A stretch of DNA of 16,607 nucleotides, from contig JANNRA010000067.1 in the NCBI GenBank assembly GCA_031401035.1, positions 1 through 16,607 on the forward strand, given 5' to 3'. The position numbers and the translations under genes are program-made. The notes under the pieces are model-generated. The model saw nothing but the letters and a program-made list of their open reading frames with translations. It had not been told where the DNA came from and ran no database searches. This document shows positions 1 through 8,056 of this stretch, in pieces. Positions within the stretch are counted from its first letter, which is position 1. Each line of letters opens with the position of its first letter. The stretch is from JANNRA01 sp031401035. GTDB lineage: Bacteria; Desulfobacterota; Binatia; HRBIN30; CADEER01.

Positions 1-162
1 GGCCTCAGCCCGCACGCGTTGCTGCCCGGCAACGCCGTCCTCGAGGGCGGCGTCCCGCACGACGTCTTCGAACACCACCTGAGGCGCGACGGCGGGCCAG
101 CCGTCGCCCCGCGCCTGCTCCAGCACGCGGAACGCGCCGCCGCCGTGCTGGCCCGACCGTAG
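1..162 (+). CDS. C-terminal end of an unidentified protein (5' end outside window)
   Basis: Frame 1 is open from the left edge to a TAG at 160-162, giving 53 residues that end in an Ala/Leu/Arg-rich helix-like stretch (LLQHAERAAAVLARP). Almost every third codon position is G or C, as in the clear genes of this window, which supports real coding. The gene would converge on the GT-C gene ending at 216, leaving only 53 bases between the two stops. I do not recognise the family: no catalytic motif, membrane segment or cysteine pair is visible in this fragment. The antisense frame covering the same bases is Arg/Pro-rich and low in complexity, so it looks like a shadow. Confidence 0.55.
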   Translation, partial: GLSPHALLPGNAVLEGGVPHDVFEHHLRRDGGPAVAPRLLQHAERAAAVLARP

Positions 163-196
163 CCGCGCCGCGCAGCGGTGCACGCGGAGTCGCAGC

Positions 197-212
197 GTCG
201 AGGGCGCTCGAC
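197..212. terminator. Small inverted repeat between convergent genes, possible terminator
   Basis: GTCGAG (197-202) and CTCGAC (207-212) are perfect inverted repeats separated by GGCG. The hairpin lies between the stop at 162 and the convergent stop at 216-218, where a bidirectional terminator would be expected. The stem is only 6 bp and no T-run follows on either strand, so this is a weak candidate and may be chance in GC-rich DNA. Confidence 0.2.
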
Positions 213-215
213 CCG

Positions 216-2222
216 TCATCGTCCCCCCTCCCGCTCGGCGGCGGCGGGAATCGGAACACCCCCTCCGGCGGCGGCGGGCGGCGACGTCTCCGACGGTGGT
301 AGGGGGTCGAAGCGCTCCCAGTCGGGGGTGCGCAGGCCGCCGGGGGTTGATTCGTAGAGGGCGAGGAGCGGCCAGGGCACGGGCGAGTCGATGCCGATCG
401 CCACCGTGACATCGCTGTCGGCCGGCATGCGGAACGCCAGGCGCTGCTCGTGGCCCTCTTTGCGAATGGTGAGGTCGCCGGCGTCGAGGCTCAGGGAGCC
501 GGAGAAGTCGAGCACCATGTCCGTGGCCGGGCCGTTCCAGTGCGCGCGCCACTGGTGGGTGGCAGGGCTGACGCACCGCAAGTTCTTCACCGCCGTTCCG
601 ACGCTGTACAAAAAGGGCACCGGCAGTGCCCTGGCATCATTGCTGCAGCGGGCCTCGTACCACCAGCCGTGTCGGCGCATCCACGACCAGTCGGCCGCTT
701 CCAGCACAACGTAGAACGACGTACGGCCGATCGGCCGCACGCGGCCGGGGAAGAGGCGCTCGTACTGCGGGCGCAGCGCCGCCGCCTGCCAGGTAAAGGC
801 GTAAATCACCGGCTCGTTGTTGGCCGGCAGCCAGGTGTCGACGCTCAGCTCTTCCTCGACGCCGCCCGGCGGCGGCGGTAGCGTGTACAAGCCGAGACTC
901 TTCAGGGAGATCAGCCGCGACGAGGGCAGCTGTTCGGCAACGATGGCTTCGGCAAGCCCGGTGCGCTCGGCATTGAAGGTCGCCTCTGATTCAAACGGCC
1001 AGAAGCGCGGCGAAAAATAGAGCGCCGCGCTCCAGACGGTCGCCGCCATGATGACGACGGCGGCGAGCCCGTCGCGGACGCGTCGCCACGGCGGCAGGTC
1101 CACCGCCGCTGCCGCCGCCAGTGCGACGAAGACGAAGGCGGTCATGATGCGGTGCATACTGATGCCGAACGTGTCGCTGACCACACCGGGCAGCAGGCCG
1201 CCGAGGAAGCCGCCGAGCAGAAACAGCAAGCGGCGCCCCCCGGTAAGCGCGCCGACCGCCGCCAGCCCCAGTACGAAGAGCGGATGCATGGCCACCGAGC
1301 GCACGGTGAAGATGCCGTCCTGGCCCACCGGCCAGACGAACGTCCACAGCGCCCATTGCGTGCGCCTGAGCAGCGCCTCGACTGGGGCCTGCACGAGGTC
1401 GGAGTGGATGCCCTGGAGGCTGAAGCCCAAGCCGCTGAAGGCCGGACCGGTGCGCAGGTGCGGCCACCAGCCGAACAGCGCCAACGGCACGATCGCCAGA
1501 CACCACAGGCGGCGCCGGCCGGTCGCCAGGATCGCCGCCAAGAGCGGCATGCCCATCATGGCGCGACCGGCGGTGTAGTCCCACAGCAGCAGGGCGAGCG
1601 CGAAGCCGCCGAGCAGCACCTCGCGCCTACCGGCGACGGCTGGCGTTGCCGTGGCGACCGCCGCCTCGCGGCGCGCGATGTGCTGCGGCCACACCAAGCG
1701 CGCCAGGGCCGCGAGCAGCAACAGTTGATGGAAGATCAGCTCGCCGCCGAGGGTGATGCGCCCGTAGAACAGCGCCCACGGCAGTACGGCGACCAACCCG
1801 CCGGCGACCAGCGCGGCGGCGACGCGCAAGCCCATGGCGCGTGCGACGGCAAACGCCGCTGGCGTCGCCAGGACGCTGAGCACCGTCGAATAGCTGCGCA
1901 TCGACCAGCGATTCGCCCCGCCGGTCAGCGGTACCAGCGGCACGGCGAAGACCGCGCTGAGCAGGTACGGCGGCCCGTTGCAGGATTCGTAGAAAATCTC
2001 GCCGCGCCCGACGGCTTGGATCGAGCAGTTGAGATTTTTCACCTCGTCCTCGTTGAGGCCGGCCGGATAGTCGTGCGTCAGGACCAGCCGCAGCGCCAGC
2101 GACACGCCGCACAACGCCACCAGCGCGGTGTAGGTCTGCGAACGCTCGCCGCGCAGCAGCCACCACAGGGCCAGCCCGTAGCCGGCGACGATGAAGGCGC
2201 CAATCGCCGCGACGAGCTGCAT
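216..2222 (-). CDS. GT-C type membrane glycosyltransferase (ArnT/PMT-like) with C-terminal soluble domain
   Basis: A 668-residue integral membrane protein with about ten hydrophobic segments over residues 1-400, then a soluble tail of about 265 residues. The first loop carries the acidic motif NEDE (57-60), where GT-C enzymes place their catalytic or metal-binding acidic residues. Other motifs shared with the two GT-C proteins at 2398 and 11570 are FYGR..LGGE (152-161), DYTAGR (215-220), a loop His-Pro (313-314) and LLP followed by HR..M (343-360). GT-C enzymes transfer a sugar from a polyprenyl-phosphate carrier on the outer face of the inner membrane; donor and acceptor cannot be read here. 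Residues 550-625 look beta-rich, and the last 30 are Pro/Ala/Gly-rich. The start is ATG with no clear Shine-Dalgarno sequence. It is divergent from the next GT-C gene. The superfamily call is firm; the specificity is unknown. Confidence 0.88.
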   Translation of the reverse strand: MQLVAAIGAFIVAGYGLALWWLLRGERSQTYTALVALCGVSLALRLVLTHDYPAGLNEDEVKNLNCSIQAVGRGEIFYESCNGPPYLLSAVFAVPLVPLTGGANRWSMRSYSTVLSVLATPAAFAVARAMGLRVAAALVAGGLVAVLPWALFYGRITLGGELIFHQLLLLAALARLVWPQHIARREAAVATATPAVAGRREVLLGGFALALLLWDYTAGRAMMGMPLLAAILATGRRRLWCLAIVPLALFGWWPHLRTGPAFSGLGFSLQGIHSDLVQAPVEALLRRTQWALWTFVWPVGQDGIFTVRSVAMHPLFVLGLAAVGALTGGRRLLFLLGGFLGGLLPGVVSDTFGISMHRIMTAFVFVALAAAAAVDLPPWRRVRDGLAAVVIMAATVWSAALYFSPRFWPFESEATFNAERTGLAEAIVAEQLPSSRLISLKSLGLYTLPPPPGGVEEELSVDTWLPANNEPVIYAFTWQAAALRPQYERLFPGRVRPIGRTSFYVVLEAADWSWMRRHGWWYEARCSNDARALPVPFLYSVGTAVKNLRCVSPATHQWRAHWNGPATDMVLDFSGSLSLDAGDLTIRKEGHEQRLAFRMPADSDVTVAIGIDSPVPWPLLALYESTPGGLRTPDWERFDPLPPSETSPPAAAGGGVPIPAAAEREGGR

Positions 2223-2397
2223 AGCGGGCGCATGTTGCAGAGCGCGGTGCGCCGGTCAAGGCGGAACAACGGCTCCCGTCGGTCAACGCTGCACGACCGT
2301 GCCGGCGCCGCCCAGCCCCGCGTCGCACGCCGCGTTAGCCATCGCGCGGAGCCAATGATACAGGCCCCGCCGTGTGTAACGGCTGGGGAGGGGCGGA
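2223..2397. promoter_or_regulatory. Divergent intergenic region between two GT-C genes
   Basis: This 175-base gap must hold the leader of the minus-strand GT-C gene and that of the plus-strand one. CGGTCAA occurs twice in direct orientation (2253-2259 and 2280-2286, 27 bases apart), and could be a paired regulator site. For the plus gene, TTAGCC (2335-2340), a 16-base spacer and GATACA (2357-2362) make a very weak sigma-70-like pair. A purine-rich GGGGAGGGGCGGA immediately before the GTG at 2398 is a convincing ribosome binding site. No ORF or RNA gene is evident. Confidence 0.4.
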
Positions 2398-4314
2398 GTG
2401 AGCGGCGCGGCGGAAACTTGGCTCCGCCGCGCCGGCACCCTGCTCCGCCACGGCGCCGCCTTCCTGTTCCGACAGCCGGCGGTGTGGGCCTGGCCGTTGG
2501 CCGCGTGGTGGGTCCTCAGTTGCCCTCCCGGAACCGTCCGTCCCGAAATCGCCCTGCCGCACTGCTATATACCGGCGCTGGGCTGGGTGCTGGTGGGATG
2601 CCTGCCGAGCCTGTTCGGGGCGGCGCCACCTGTCGCCCAGCCGCCACCGACCTGTCTGTCCCGCCGCGTGCTGCTCGCGCTCACGGTCGCCGTGCTCGTC
2701 GGCGCCACGGTGCTGCGATTCTGGGACCTGTCGGGGTGGCCACCGCCGGGAATCGGCTTCGAGGAGTTTCAGATCGGCTCGCGCGCGGCGGCGGGAAGCG
2801 CCAGCGGCTGGGACTTCCCCCTGCGCAACTTCCTCGCCTCGTACATCCAGCCCGGAGAACACGCGCTGACGGTATACGCCCTGTCGCTCGGCTTCTCCCT
2901 GCTCGGTCAGGGGTTTCTCGAACTCCGCCTGCCCTTCGTCGTCGCCGGTGCCCTGTCGCCGTTTCTCCTCTACGCCGTCTGCCGCCGGCTGGTATCCTGG
3001 GAAGTCTCGCTCTTTGCCGTGGCGCTGTTCGCCGTCAGCTGGTGGCAGATCGCCGCCAGCCGCGCCGCCGACGAGATCTTCTTCCCGATCTGGGTCGAGT
3101 TGGCCATCCTCTGGCTGCTGCTGCACTTCGAGGATACCGGCCGCTCCTGGGCGGCGTTCCTGCTGGCGTTACTCTCCGGCCTGCTGATCTACGAGTACAC
3201 CTCGTATCACATGGTGCCGCTGCTGGTTGTCGGCTACCTGCTGGTCCGCCTGGCCGGCTTTGGGCTGACCGTCCTGCGGCCGGCGTCGGCCGGGGATCGC
3301 CGCCGGGCGATCTGGACCGGCCTGCACACCTACGGAGCCGGCGTGCTCGCCATGGCGATGACCTGGATCATCGTCGGCCACTTCCAGCTGCTGCGCGACA
3401 TCAGCAGCGGCTGGCACTCGTATTTCGCCGGCGGCGTTTCCGGGCATTCCGCCGACCCGGACGCGCTCTTCATGCAGCTCAAGTCGCCCGCCGGCCTGCC
3501 CGCCTTCCTGGTGCGCAAGCTGCAGATCCCGTTCATGGCGGCATGGTCGCCGAAGCAAGGCGCGTTCTGCGGTTTCACCGGCGTCGGCGAGCACCCGGCC
3601 TTCGACATCGTGACCGCGGTGTGTCTCGGTCTCGGCCTCGTGCTCGTGGCCCTGACACCACGGCGTCGCGGGCACGCCCTGGTCTGGATCTGGGCGATGG
3701 CGGTCATCGCCGGCGCGGCGCTGCTGCCGCAGAATCCGAACCTGCATCGCTACTACATGGGGCTGCCGCTGTTCTATCTACTCATCGCGCTGGGCGCGCA
3801 GGTCGTCTGGCAGGCCGCGCGCACGCCGACCGCGCGGCGCGCCCTGCTGGTCGGCTTCGCGGCCGCGGTTGGCTACGCAAGCGTCGCCAACGTGCACCAC
3901 TTGTTTGCCGAGTTGTTCGCCAATCAGGCGCGCCGTGACAACTGGCACTGGCCGCGCACCGAGGTGGCCCGCTGGATCCGCGCCCACGACCGGCGTGACT
4001 GGATCTGCCTGGTCGCCGACGACGAGCGCAATATGTACGGCGCGAACCCACTGCAGCCGGAGTGGCACTGGCTGGTCGATGGCTGGAATCTCCATGTCGC
4101 CGACTCGGCGGCGGACTGCGTCCCAGCGCCGGCGGAGGCCACCGGCGACCTGCACTTCATCGACGCCCTGCCCGACCGTCCGAGCGAGTTCGAGGCGGTG
4201 CTGCGCACCCACTACCCGACGGCCCAGGAGCTGGCGCCGATCGAAATGCTGCGCCACGGTTTCCTCGCCCCGACGTTCGTCGTCCGACGGGGCCATACGG
4301 ATACGGGGGGATAG
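2398..4314 (+). CDS. GT-C type membrane glycosyltransferase (GT39/GT83-like)
   Basis: A 638-residue polytopic membrane protein starting at GTG behind a strong purine-rich ribosome binding site. An amphipathic or hydrophobic N-terminus (about 20-75) precedes the GT-C core. The first long loop carries the acidic motif FEEF (121-124) just after LRFWDLSGWPP, the usual position of the catalytic acidic pair. Further motifs are SRAADE (221-226), EYTSYHMVP (266-274), a loop GEHP (397-400) and LLPQNPNLHRYYM (442-454). They align by order and spacing with those of the other two GT-C proteins in the window. The last 120 residues or so form a soluble, probably periplasmic tail. It likely uses a polyprenyl-phosphate-linked sugar to modify a lipid, glycan or protein. 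It is divergent from the GT-C gene at 216-2222 and convergent with the VOC gene. The acceptor cannot be inferred. Confidence 0.88.
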   Translation: MSGAAETWLRRAGTLLRHGAAFLFRQPAVWAWPLAAWWVLSCPPGTVRPEIALPHCYIPALGWVLVGCLPSLFGAAPPVAQPPPTCLSRRVLLALTVAVLVGATVLRFWDLSGWPPPGIGFEEFQIGSRAAAGSASGWDFPLRNFLASYIQPGEHALTVYALSLGFSLLGQGFLELRLPFVVAGALSPFLLYAVCRRLVSWEVSLFAVALFAVSWWQIAASRAADEIFFPIWVELAILWLLLHFEDTGRSWAAFLLALLSGLLIYEYTSYHMVPLLVVGYLLVRLAGFGLTVLRPASAGDRRRAIWTGLHTYGAGVLAMAMTWIIVGHFQLLRDISSGWHSYFAGGVSGHSADPDALFMQLKSPAGLPAFLVRKLQIPFMAAWSPKQGAFCGFTGVGEHPAFDIVTAVCLGLGLVLVALTPRRRGHALVWIWAMAVIAGAALLPQNPNLHRYYMGLPLFYLLIALGAQVVWQAARTPTARRALLVGFAAAVGYASVANVHHLFAELFANQARRDNWHWPRTEVARWIRAHDRRDWICLVADDERNMYGANPLQPEWHWLVDGWNLHVADSAADCVPAPAEATGDLHFIDALPDRPSEFEAVLRTHYPTAQELAPIEMLRHGFLAPTFVVRRGHTDTGG

Positions 4315-4357
4315 GTTCCGAGGTGGCCGACCGGGAGGAGCCTCAGCCGCCTCGCCC

Positions 4358-4376
4358 TCGACGTGCGCCACGTCGA
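4358..4376. terminator. Perfect 8-bp hairpin between convergent genes, candidate bidirectional terminator
   Basis: TCGACGTG (4358-4365) and CACGTCGA (4369-4376) are perfect inverted repeats around the 3-base loop CGC. The hairpin lies in the 123-base gap between the stop of the plus-strand GT-C gene (4314) and the stop of the minus-strand VOC gene (4438). Position and symmetry suit a shared terminator, but no T-tract follows on either strand, so it may instead be a protein-binding palindrome. I see nothing else in the gap. Confidence 0.4.
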
Positions 4377-4437
4377 CCCCGCCGTGGTCCTGCGCGAACT
4401 GGTGAACGAGACCCGCCGCAGAGGTCGTCGCCGCGGC

Positions 4438-4983
4438 TCAGTCGCGGGCGCCCAACCAGCGGGCTCGCTCGGCCTGGTAGTCGCGCAGCGGGCCGAAGTC
4501 GGGCGCGCTGGCGAACGTCGCCCGGGTCCAGGTGGCGATCTCTTCGTCGCTCATCGTCAGGTCGAGCGGAACGAACTGCGGTTGCCGCACGTGCCAGGGC
4601 GTGTCGAGGAAGAGCTCGACGCCGTTGCCCTCCGGGTCCTCGAAGTAGACCGACCAGGCGTTGCCATGGGTGATGCCGCGCACGCCCTGCGCCCGCCCAT
4701 CGGCGTCGAGCCGTGCCTTGAGGGCGCGCAGCTCGGCCAGCGACTCGACGCGGAAGGCGAGGTGGTTGACGCTGTTCGACGGGCCGGCTTCGCGCCGCGT
4801 CGGCGCGAAGGCGATCTGATGATGTTCATCTGCAACCTGGCTCATGAACACCACGTCCGCGGTGCCCGGGCCGCCGAGCGGACCGCGGTCGGTGACGGCG
4901 AAGCCGAGCACCCGACCGTAGAAGTCGATCATCAGGTCGAGATCATGCGCGTACACGACGCTGTGCGAGAGTCGCAGAGTCAT
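4438..4983 (-). CDS. VOC (glyoxalase/extradiol dioxygenase) family protein
   Basis: A 181-residue protein with the two-module VOC fold. Module one runs from MTLRLSH to HHQIAF (1-60). Module two runs from NHLAFRVESLAEL (73-85) to FEDPEGNGVELF (114-125). His7, His54 or His55, His74 and Glu123 stand where VOC proteins place metal ligands. It resembles single-subunit extradiol-type dioxygenases (catechol or biphenyl-diol ring cleavage), but fosfomycin-resistance-like or glyoxalase activity cannot be excluded. I chose the ATG at 4983: AGGGGG lies about 8 bases upstream, and the conserved first strand begins right after it. A 12-codon-longer TTG start at 5019 lacks these. It is probably the last gene of a minus-strand unit with GT4 and yaeQ, with no evident link to glycan synthesis. 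Confidence 0.85.
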   Translation of the reverse strand: MTLRLSHSVVYAHDLDLMIDFYGRVLGFAVTDRGPLGGPGTADVVFMSQVADEHHQIAFAPTRREAGPSNSVNHLAFRVESLAELRALKARLDADGRAQGVRGITHGNAWSVYFEDPEGNGVELFLDTPWHVRQPQFVPLDLTMSDEEIATWTRATFASAPDFGPLRDYQAERARWLGARD

Positions 4984-5068
4984 GAAAAGCCCCCTAATCC
5001 CGCCGCCGGGAGAACTCAATGGCGCGCGCCGCCGGCGCCGTCCAACGGCGCTCAGCTGCCGCGCCCTC

Positions 5069-5617
5069 TCATGCCGCCGGCACCGCGACGCGCGTCACGG
5101 CGCCGCTCAGCGCTGTCTCGCCGAGGGTGAAGTACAGGTGGCGGTCGCTGACCGCCAGGGCGAGGACCATGCGGCGCTCGAGGCGGGCGGCGAGCTCGGC
5201 CAGCAGGGCGCGGTCGACGGCGTAGACCTCCAGCGCCGCGGCGCGGTGGATGCGCGCCTCGGCGAGCTGGCGTAGCAGCGGGGCGGGATCGCGGTGGGTG
5301 TACACGGCCACCCGCGGCGCCGTCTTGCTCGCCTTGTGCAGCCGCGCGGCGTCGGGCGCGCCGATGTCGATCCACACCTGCAGCACCCCGGTCAGATCGC
5401 GCACGGCGAGCGGCGGCTCGTCCGGATCCGCCAGGCCGCCGCGCGAGAAGGCCAGCCCCTCGGCGTACTCGAGGCAGTAGGCGATGACGCGCGTCAGCAG
5501 ATACTCGGCGGTCTCGGAGGGCTGGCGGGCGACGCGCAGCGCCAGCAGCTCGTAGACGCCGCGGTCGACGTCGGAGAGCTGGATCTCGAAGGCGTGGATG
5601 GTTGCGGTCAGCGCCAT
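5069..5617 (-). CDS. yaeQ: YaeQ family protein
   Basis: A 182-residue protein matching the YaeQ family along its length. It opens MALTATIHAFEIQLSDVDRG, close to the typical MALKATIYK..V...D.DR start. It continues with LRVARQPSETAEYLLTRV (27-44), where the RHPSET-like stretch is a family hallmark, then LAFSRG (54-59), LQVWIDIG (about 78-85) and LHKASKTAPRVAVYTH (about 92-107). YaeQ structures have a PD-(D/E)XK-nuclease-like fold. The E. coli gene was once linked to RfaH suppression, but its biochemical role is unsettled. It lies 16 bases downstream of the GT4 stop, so co-transcription is likely; the TAGGA at that stop may serve as part of its ribosome binding site, with GGGGCG nearer the ATG. 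The following VOC gene begins 85 bases beyond its stop. Confidence 0.93.
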   Translation of the reverse strand: MALTATIHAFEIQLSDVDRGVYELLALRVARQPSETAEYLLTRVIAYCLEYAEGLAFSRGGLADPDEPPLAVRDLTGVLQVWIDIGAPDAARLHKASKTAPRVAVYTHRDPAPLLRQLAEARIHRAAALEVYAVDRALLAELAARLERRMVLALAVSDRHLYFTLGETALSGAVTRVAVPAA

Positions 5618-5633
5618 GTCGATCGCCCCGGTC

Positions 5634-6782
5634 CTAGCACAGCGCCTGGCGGCGCATGTCCTCGAACAGGTCGACGTAGGCGCGGGCGGCCTGGTCCCAG
5701 TCGAAGTGGTCGCGCGCGTACGCCGCGATGCCGGCGCGCGCCGCGGCGTCGAGCAGCGGCGCGTCCGCGGTGAGCAACGCCGCGACCGCGTCGGCGGTGG
5801 GGGTCGGAGCGGCGACGAGGAAGTGCTCGCGGCCGGCGCGCCAGGCGTCGAAGGTCTCCGGCGAGACGATCGCCGGGCAGCCGCAGGCCATCGCTTCGGC
5901 GACGACGAGCGGGAAGCCCTCGCCGCTCGACGGCAGCACCAGGACGTCGCCGGCGTGGTACCAGTCGCGCAGCGCCGGCTGGTCGACGACCGGCACCACC
6001 TGCACGTTGGGCAGGCGCCAGGCGCGCGGGTCGATCGGACCGGCGCCGACGAGGACGAACAGCGTCTCGGGCAGGCGCCGCGCCACCGCCTCGATGATCG
6101 GCAGGCCCTTCATGAACAGGAAGCGACCGACGTAGAGGGCGACGCGGCGCCCGGCCGGCAGGCCGAGGCGGGCGCGCGCGACGGCGCGCACGGTGGCGTC
6201 GCCGTAGCGGAAGAGGCGGGTGTCGACGCCGTTGGCGATGAAGCCCGACGGGCGGGGATACGACACGCGAGCGCCAAACCAGTCCTGCACGGCGCGCGAG
6301 ATGAACACCGCCTGGCGCGCGCGCCGGTGCACGGCGAGGCCGAGCGTCTGGTAGGCGGCGAGTTGGACGCCGCGCAGCAGGCGGCTCTGGTAGAAGGGCC
6401 ACGGGCCGGCGTGCTGGGTGAGGACCAGCGGCTTGCCGAGGCGCGCCGCCCAGCCCATCGCCAGCAGCGTGCCGGGGTAGAGGCAGTCGTGCGGGTTGAC
6501 CACGTCGGCCCAGAGCACCCAGCGGCGCACGGCGGCGGCGGCGGCGCGGCCCCACAGGGGATAGGCGACGCCGGCGGCGCGAAACGGCAGATCGGAGGCG
6601 GGGACGCGCACCTGGCCCGGCGCCGGCGGCGACGGCGGCAGATCGCTGGAGAGCCAGATGGAGTCGTGCCCGAGGCCCGGATAGCGGGCGTGCAGCGCCG
6701 CCGCGGTCATCTCGATGCCGCCCCAGTGGGGGAGCTGGTAGTGGGTGAGGGTGAGAATGCGCACAGGGCGGGGGGATAGCAC
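5634..6782 (-). CDS. GT4-family (GT-B fold) glycosyltransferase
   Basis: A 382-residue cytoplasmic GT-B enzyme. The N-terminal acceptor domain starts VRILTLTHYQLPHWGGIE, with the Gly-Gly loop at 21-22 that is typical of GT4 retaining transferases. The C-terminal donor domain has IANGVDTRLF (182-191), VGRFLFMKG (218-226, Arg220 and Lys225 as phosphate contacts) and EGFPLVVAEA (288-297), which gives the EX7E pair Glu288/Glu296. It should transfer a hexose from an NDP-sugar to a lipid-linked or LPS-core-like acceptor at the inner face of the membrane. The start is GTG at 6782; an in-frame GTG six codons later (before RILTLTH) is also possible, and neither has an evident Shine-Dalgarno sequence. 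It heads a probable GT4-yaeQ-VOC unit and is divergent from the seven-gene glycan operon. Donor specificity cannot be assigned. Confidence 0.92.
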   Translation of the reverse strand: MLSPRPVRILTLTHYQLPHWGGIEMTAAALHARYPGLGHDSIWLSSDLPPSPPAPGQVRVPASDLPFRAAGVAYPLWGRAAAAAVRRWVLWADVVNPHDCLYPGTLLAMGWAARLGKPLVLTQHAGPWPFYQSRLLRGVQLAAYQTLGLAVHRRARQAVFISRAVQDWFGARVSYPRPSGFIANGVDTRLFRYGDATVRAVARARLGLPAGRRVALYVGRFLFMKGLPIIEAVARRLPETLFVLVGAGPIDPRAWRLPNVQVVPVVDQPALRDWYHAGDVLVLPSSGEGFPLVVAEAMACGCPAIVSPETFDAWRAGREHFLVAAPTPTADAVAALLTADAPLLDAAARAGIAAYARDHFDWDQAARAYVDLFEDMRRQALC

Positions 6783-6784
6783 AT

Positions 6785-6859
6785 GGCGGGCGCGGCGCGA
6801 GGCGTGCCCACCGCGCCGGTGGCTCTGCGGGGCGGAGTCTTGCTATCAGTGCCGACGTG
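6785..6859. promoter_or_regulatory. Divergent intergenic region with inverted repeat, upstream of the glycan operon
   Basis: This short gap must serve both the minus-strand GT4 unit and the plus-strand operon. CCACCG (6808-6813) and CGGTGG (6817-6822) form a perfect 6-bp inverted repeat around CGC, a possible operator. TGCTATCAG (6841-6849) resembles an extended -10 element. If used, transcription would start near 6856, almost on the start codon at 6857/6860. No good -35 box is visible, and no ribosome binding site lies just upstream of the start, so a leaderless mRNA is possible but unproven. Confidence 0.35.
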
Positions 6860-8044
6860 ATGGGGCGTGAAGCGGAGGCGGTGCGGACGCCGGCCGAACC
6901 CGAAGTGGAGGTGTCGGTGATCCTGCCGTGCCTCGACGAGGCGGAGACGCTGGCAGCGTGCGTCACCAAGGCGGTGTCGACGCTCGCCCGCCTCGGCCTG
7001 CGCGGCGAGGTGGTGGTGGTCGACAACGGCTCGACCGACGGCTCGCAGGCGATCGCGACGCGCTGCGGCGCCCGCGTCGTACAGGAGAGGCGCCGCGGCT
7101 ACGGCAGCGCCCTGATGCGCGGCGCCGAGGAGGCGCGGGCGCCCTTCATCATCATGGCCGACGCCGACGACTCCTACGACCTCACCGACCTCGAGCGCTT
7201 CGTCGCCGGCCTGCGCGGCGGCGCCGACCTGGTCATGGGCTCGCGCATCCTTGGCCGCATCGAACCCGGTGCCATGCCCTGGCACCATCGCTGGATCGGC
7301 AATCCGCTCCTCACCGGCCTGCTCAACCTGCTCTTCCGCGCCCGCGTCTCCGACGCCCACTGCGGCATGCGCGGCTTCACCAAGGACGCCTATCGGCGCA
7401 TGCGTCTGCAGACCACCGGTATGGAGTTCGCCTCGGAGATGGTCATCAAGGCCGCCCTCGCCGAGCTGCGCATCGTCGAGATCCCCATCACCCTGCGCCG
7501 CGACGGCCGCTCGCGGCCGCCGCACCTGCGCTCGTTCCGCGACGGCTGGCGCCACCTGCGCTTCATGCTGCTGTTCTCGCCGACGCACCTGTTCGTGCTG
7601 CCCGGCCTGGCCTGCATCGCCGTCGGCCTGCTGCCGCTGCTCGCCCTCGGCGGCGGCCCGCGCCAGCTCTTCGGGCTCACCTTCGACGTCCACTACATGG
7701 TCCTCGGCAGCCTGCTGACGGTGCTCGGCTTCCAGATCGCCACCACCGGCCTGTTCGCCAAGGCCTACTCGCACGCGGCGCGCCTCTACGCGCCCGACGC
7801 GACCCTGCGCCTGCTGCTGCGCCACTTCACCCTCGAGCGCGGCCTGCTGCTCGGGGCGCTGCTGTTCGTCGCCGGCTTCGCCATCGACGCGACGATCCTG
7901 GCGCGCTGGCTGGCGAGCGGGCGTGACACCCTCGACGCCATCCGCCCCGCCCTGCAGGCCTCGACCCTGATGATCATCGGCGCGCAGACCGTCTTCGCGT
8001 CGTTCTTCCTCAGCATGCTCGCCGTGCCGCGCCGCGACGACTGA
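6860..8044 (+). CDS. GT2 family polyprenyl-phosphate-type glycosyltransferase with four C-terminal membrane segments
   Basis: 394 residues. The GT-A domain has VSVILPCLDEAETL near residue 18, VDNGSTDG (54-61) and DADDSYD (101-107, with Asp101 and Asp103 as the DXD metal site). It is followed by CGMRGFTKDAYRRM (168-181) and TTGMEFASEMVIKA (185-198), both characteristic of the DPM1-like branch of GT2. Four hydrophobic segments follow (about 235-265, 277-300, 330-350 and 362-384). Such enzymes move a sugar from an NDP-sugar to polyprenyl phosphate at the cytoplasmic face, making donors for GT-C enzymes like those in this window. The ATG at 6860 is chosen; an in-frame GTG immediately before it (6857) would add one residue. 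No Shine-Dalgarno sequence is visible. It is the first gene of the operon, and the next starts 12 bases after its stop. Confidence 0.9.
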   Translation: MGREAEAVRTPAEPEVEVSVILPCLDEAETLAACVTKAVSTLARLGLRGEVVVVDNGSTDGSQAIATRCGARVVQERRRGYGSALMRGAEEARAPFIIMADADDSYDLTDLERFVAGLRGGADLVMGSRILGRIEPGAMPWHHRWIGNPLLTGLLNLLFRARVSDAHCGMRGFTKDAYRRMRLQTTGMEFASEMVIKAALAELRIVEIPITLRRDGRSRPPHLRSFRDGWRHLRFMLLFSPTHLFVLPGLACIAVGLLPLLALGGGPRQLFGLTFDVHYMVLGSLLTVLGFQIATTGLFAKAYSHAARLYAPDATLRLLLRHFTLERGLLLGALLFVAGFAIDATILARWLASGRDTLDAIRPALQASTLMIIGAQTVFASFFLSMLAVPRRDD

Positions 8045-8056
8045 CCGACCCGCGCC

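Noticed and set aside
1152..3938. 928-residue open frame on the plus strand
   Set aside because: It crosses two opposite-strand GT-C genes and the gap between them. Its Gln/Arg/Ala-rich composition without hydrophobic segments is that of a GC-rich shadow frame.
4438..5019. Longer VOC protein starting at a TTG at 5019
   Set aside because: The ATG at 4983 has AGGGGG at good spacing and the conserved first strand follows it directly; the extra 12 residues are Gly/Ser/Pro-rich and match nothing in the family.
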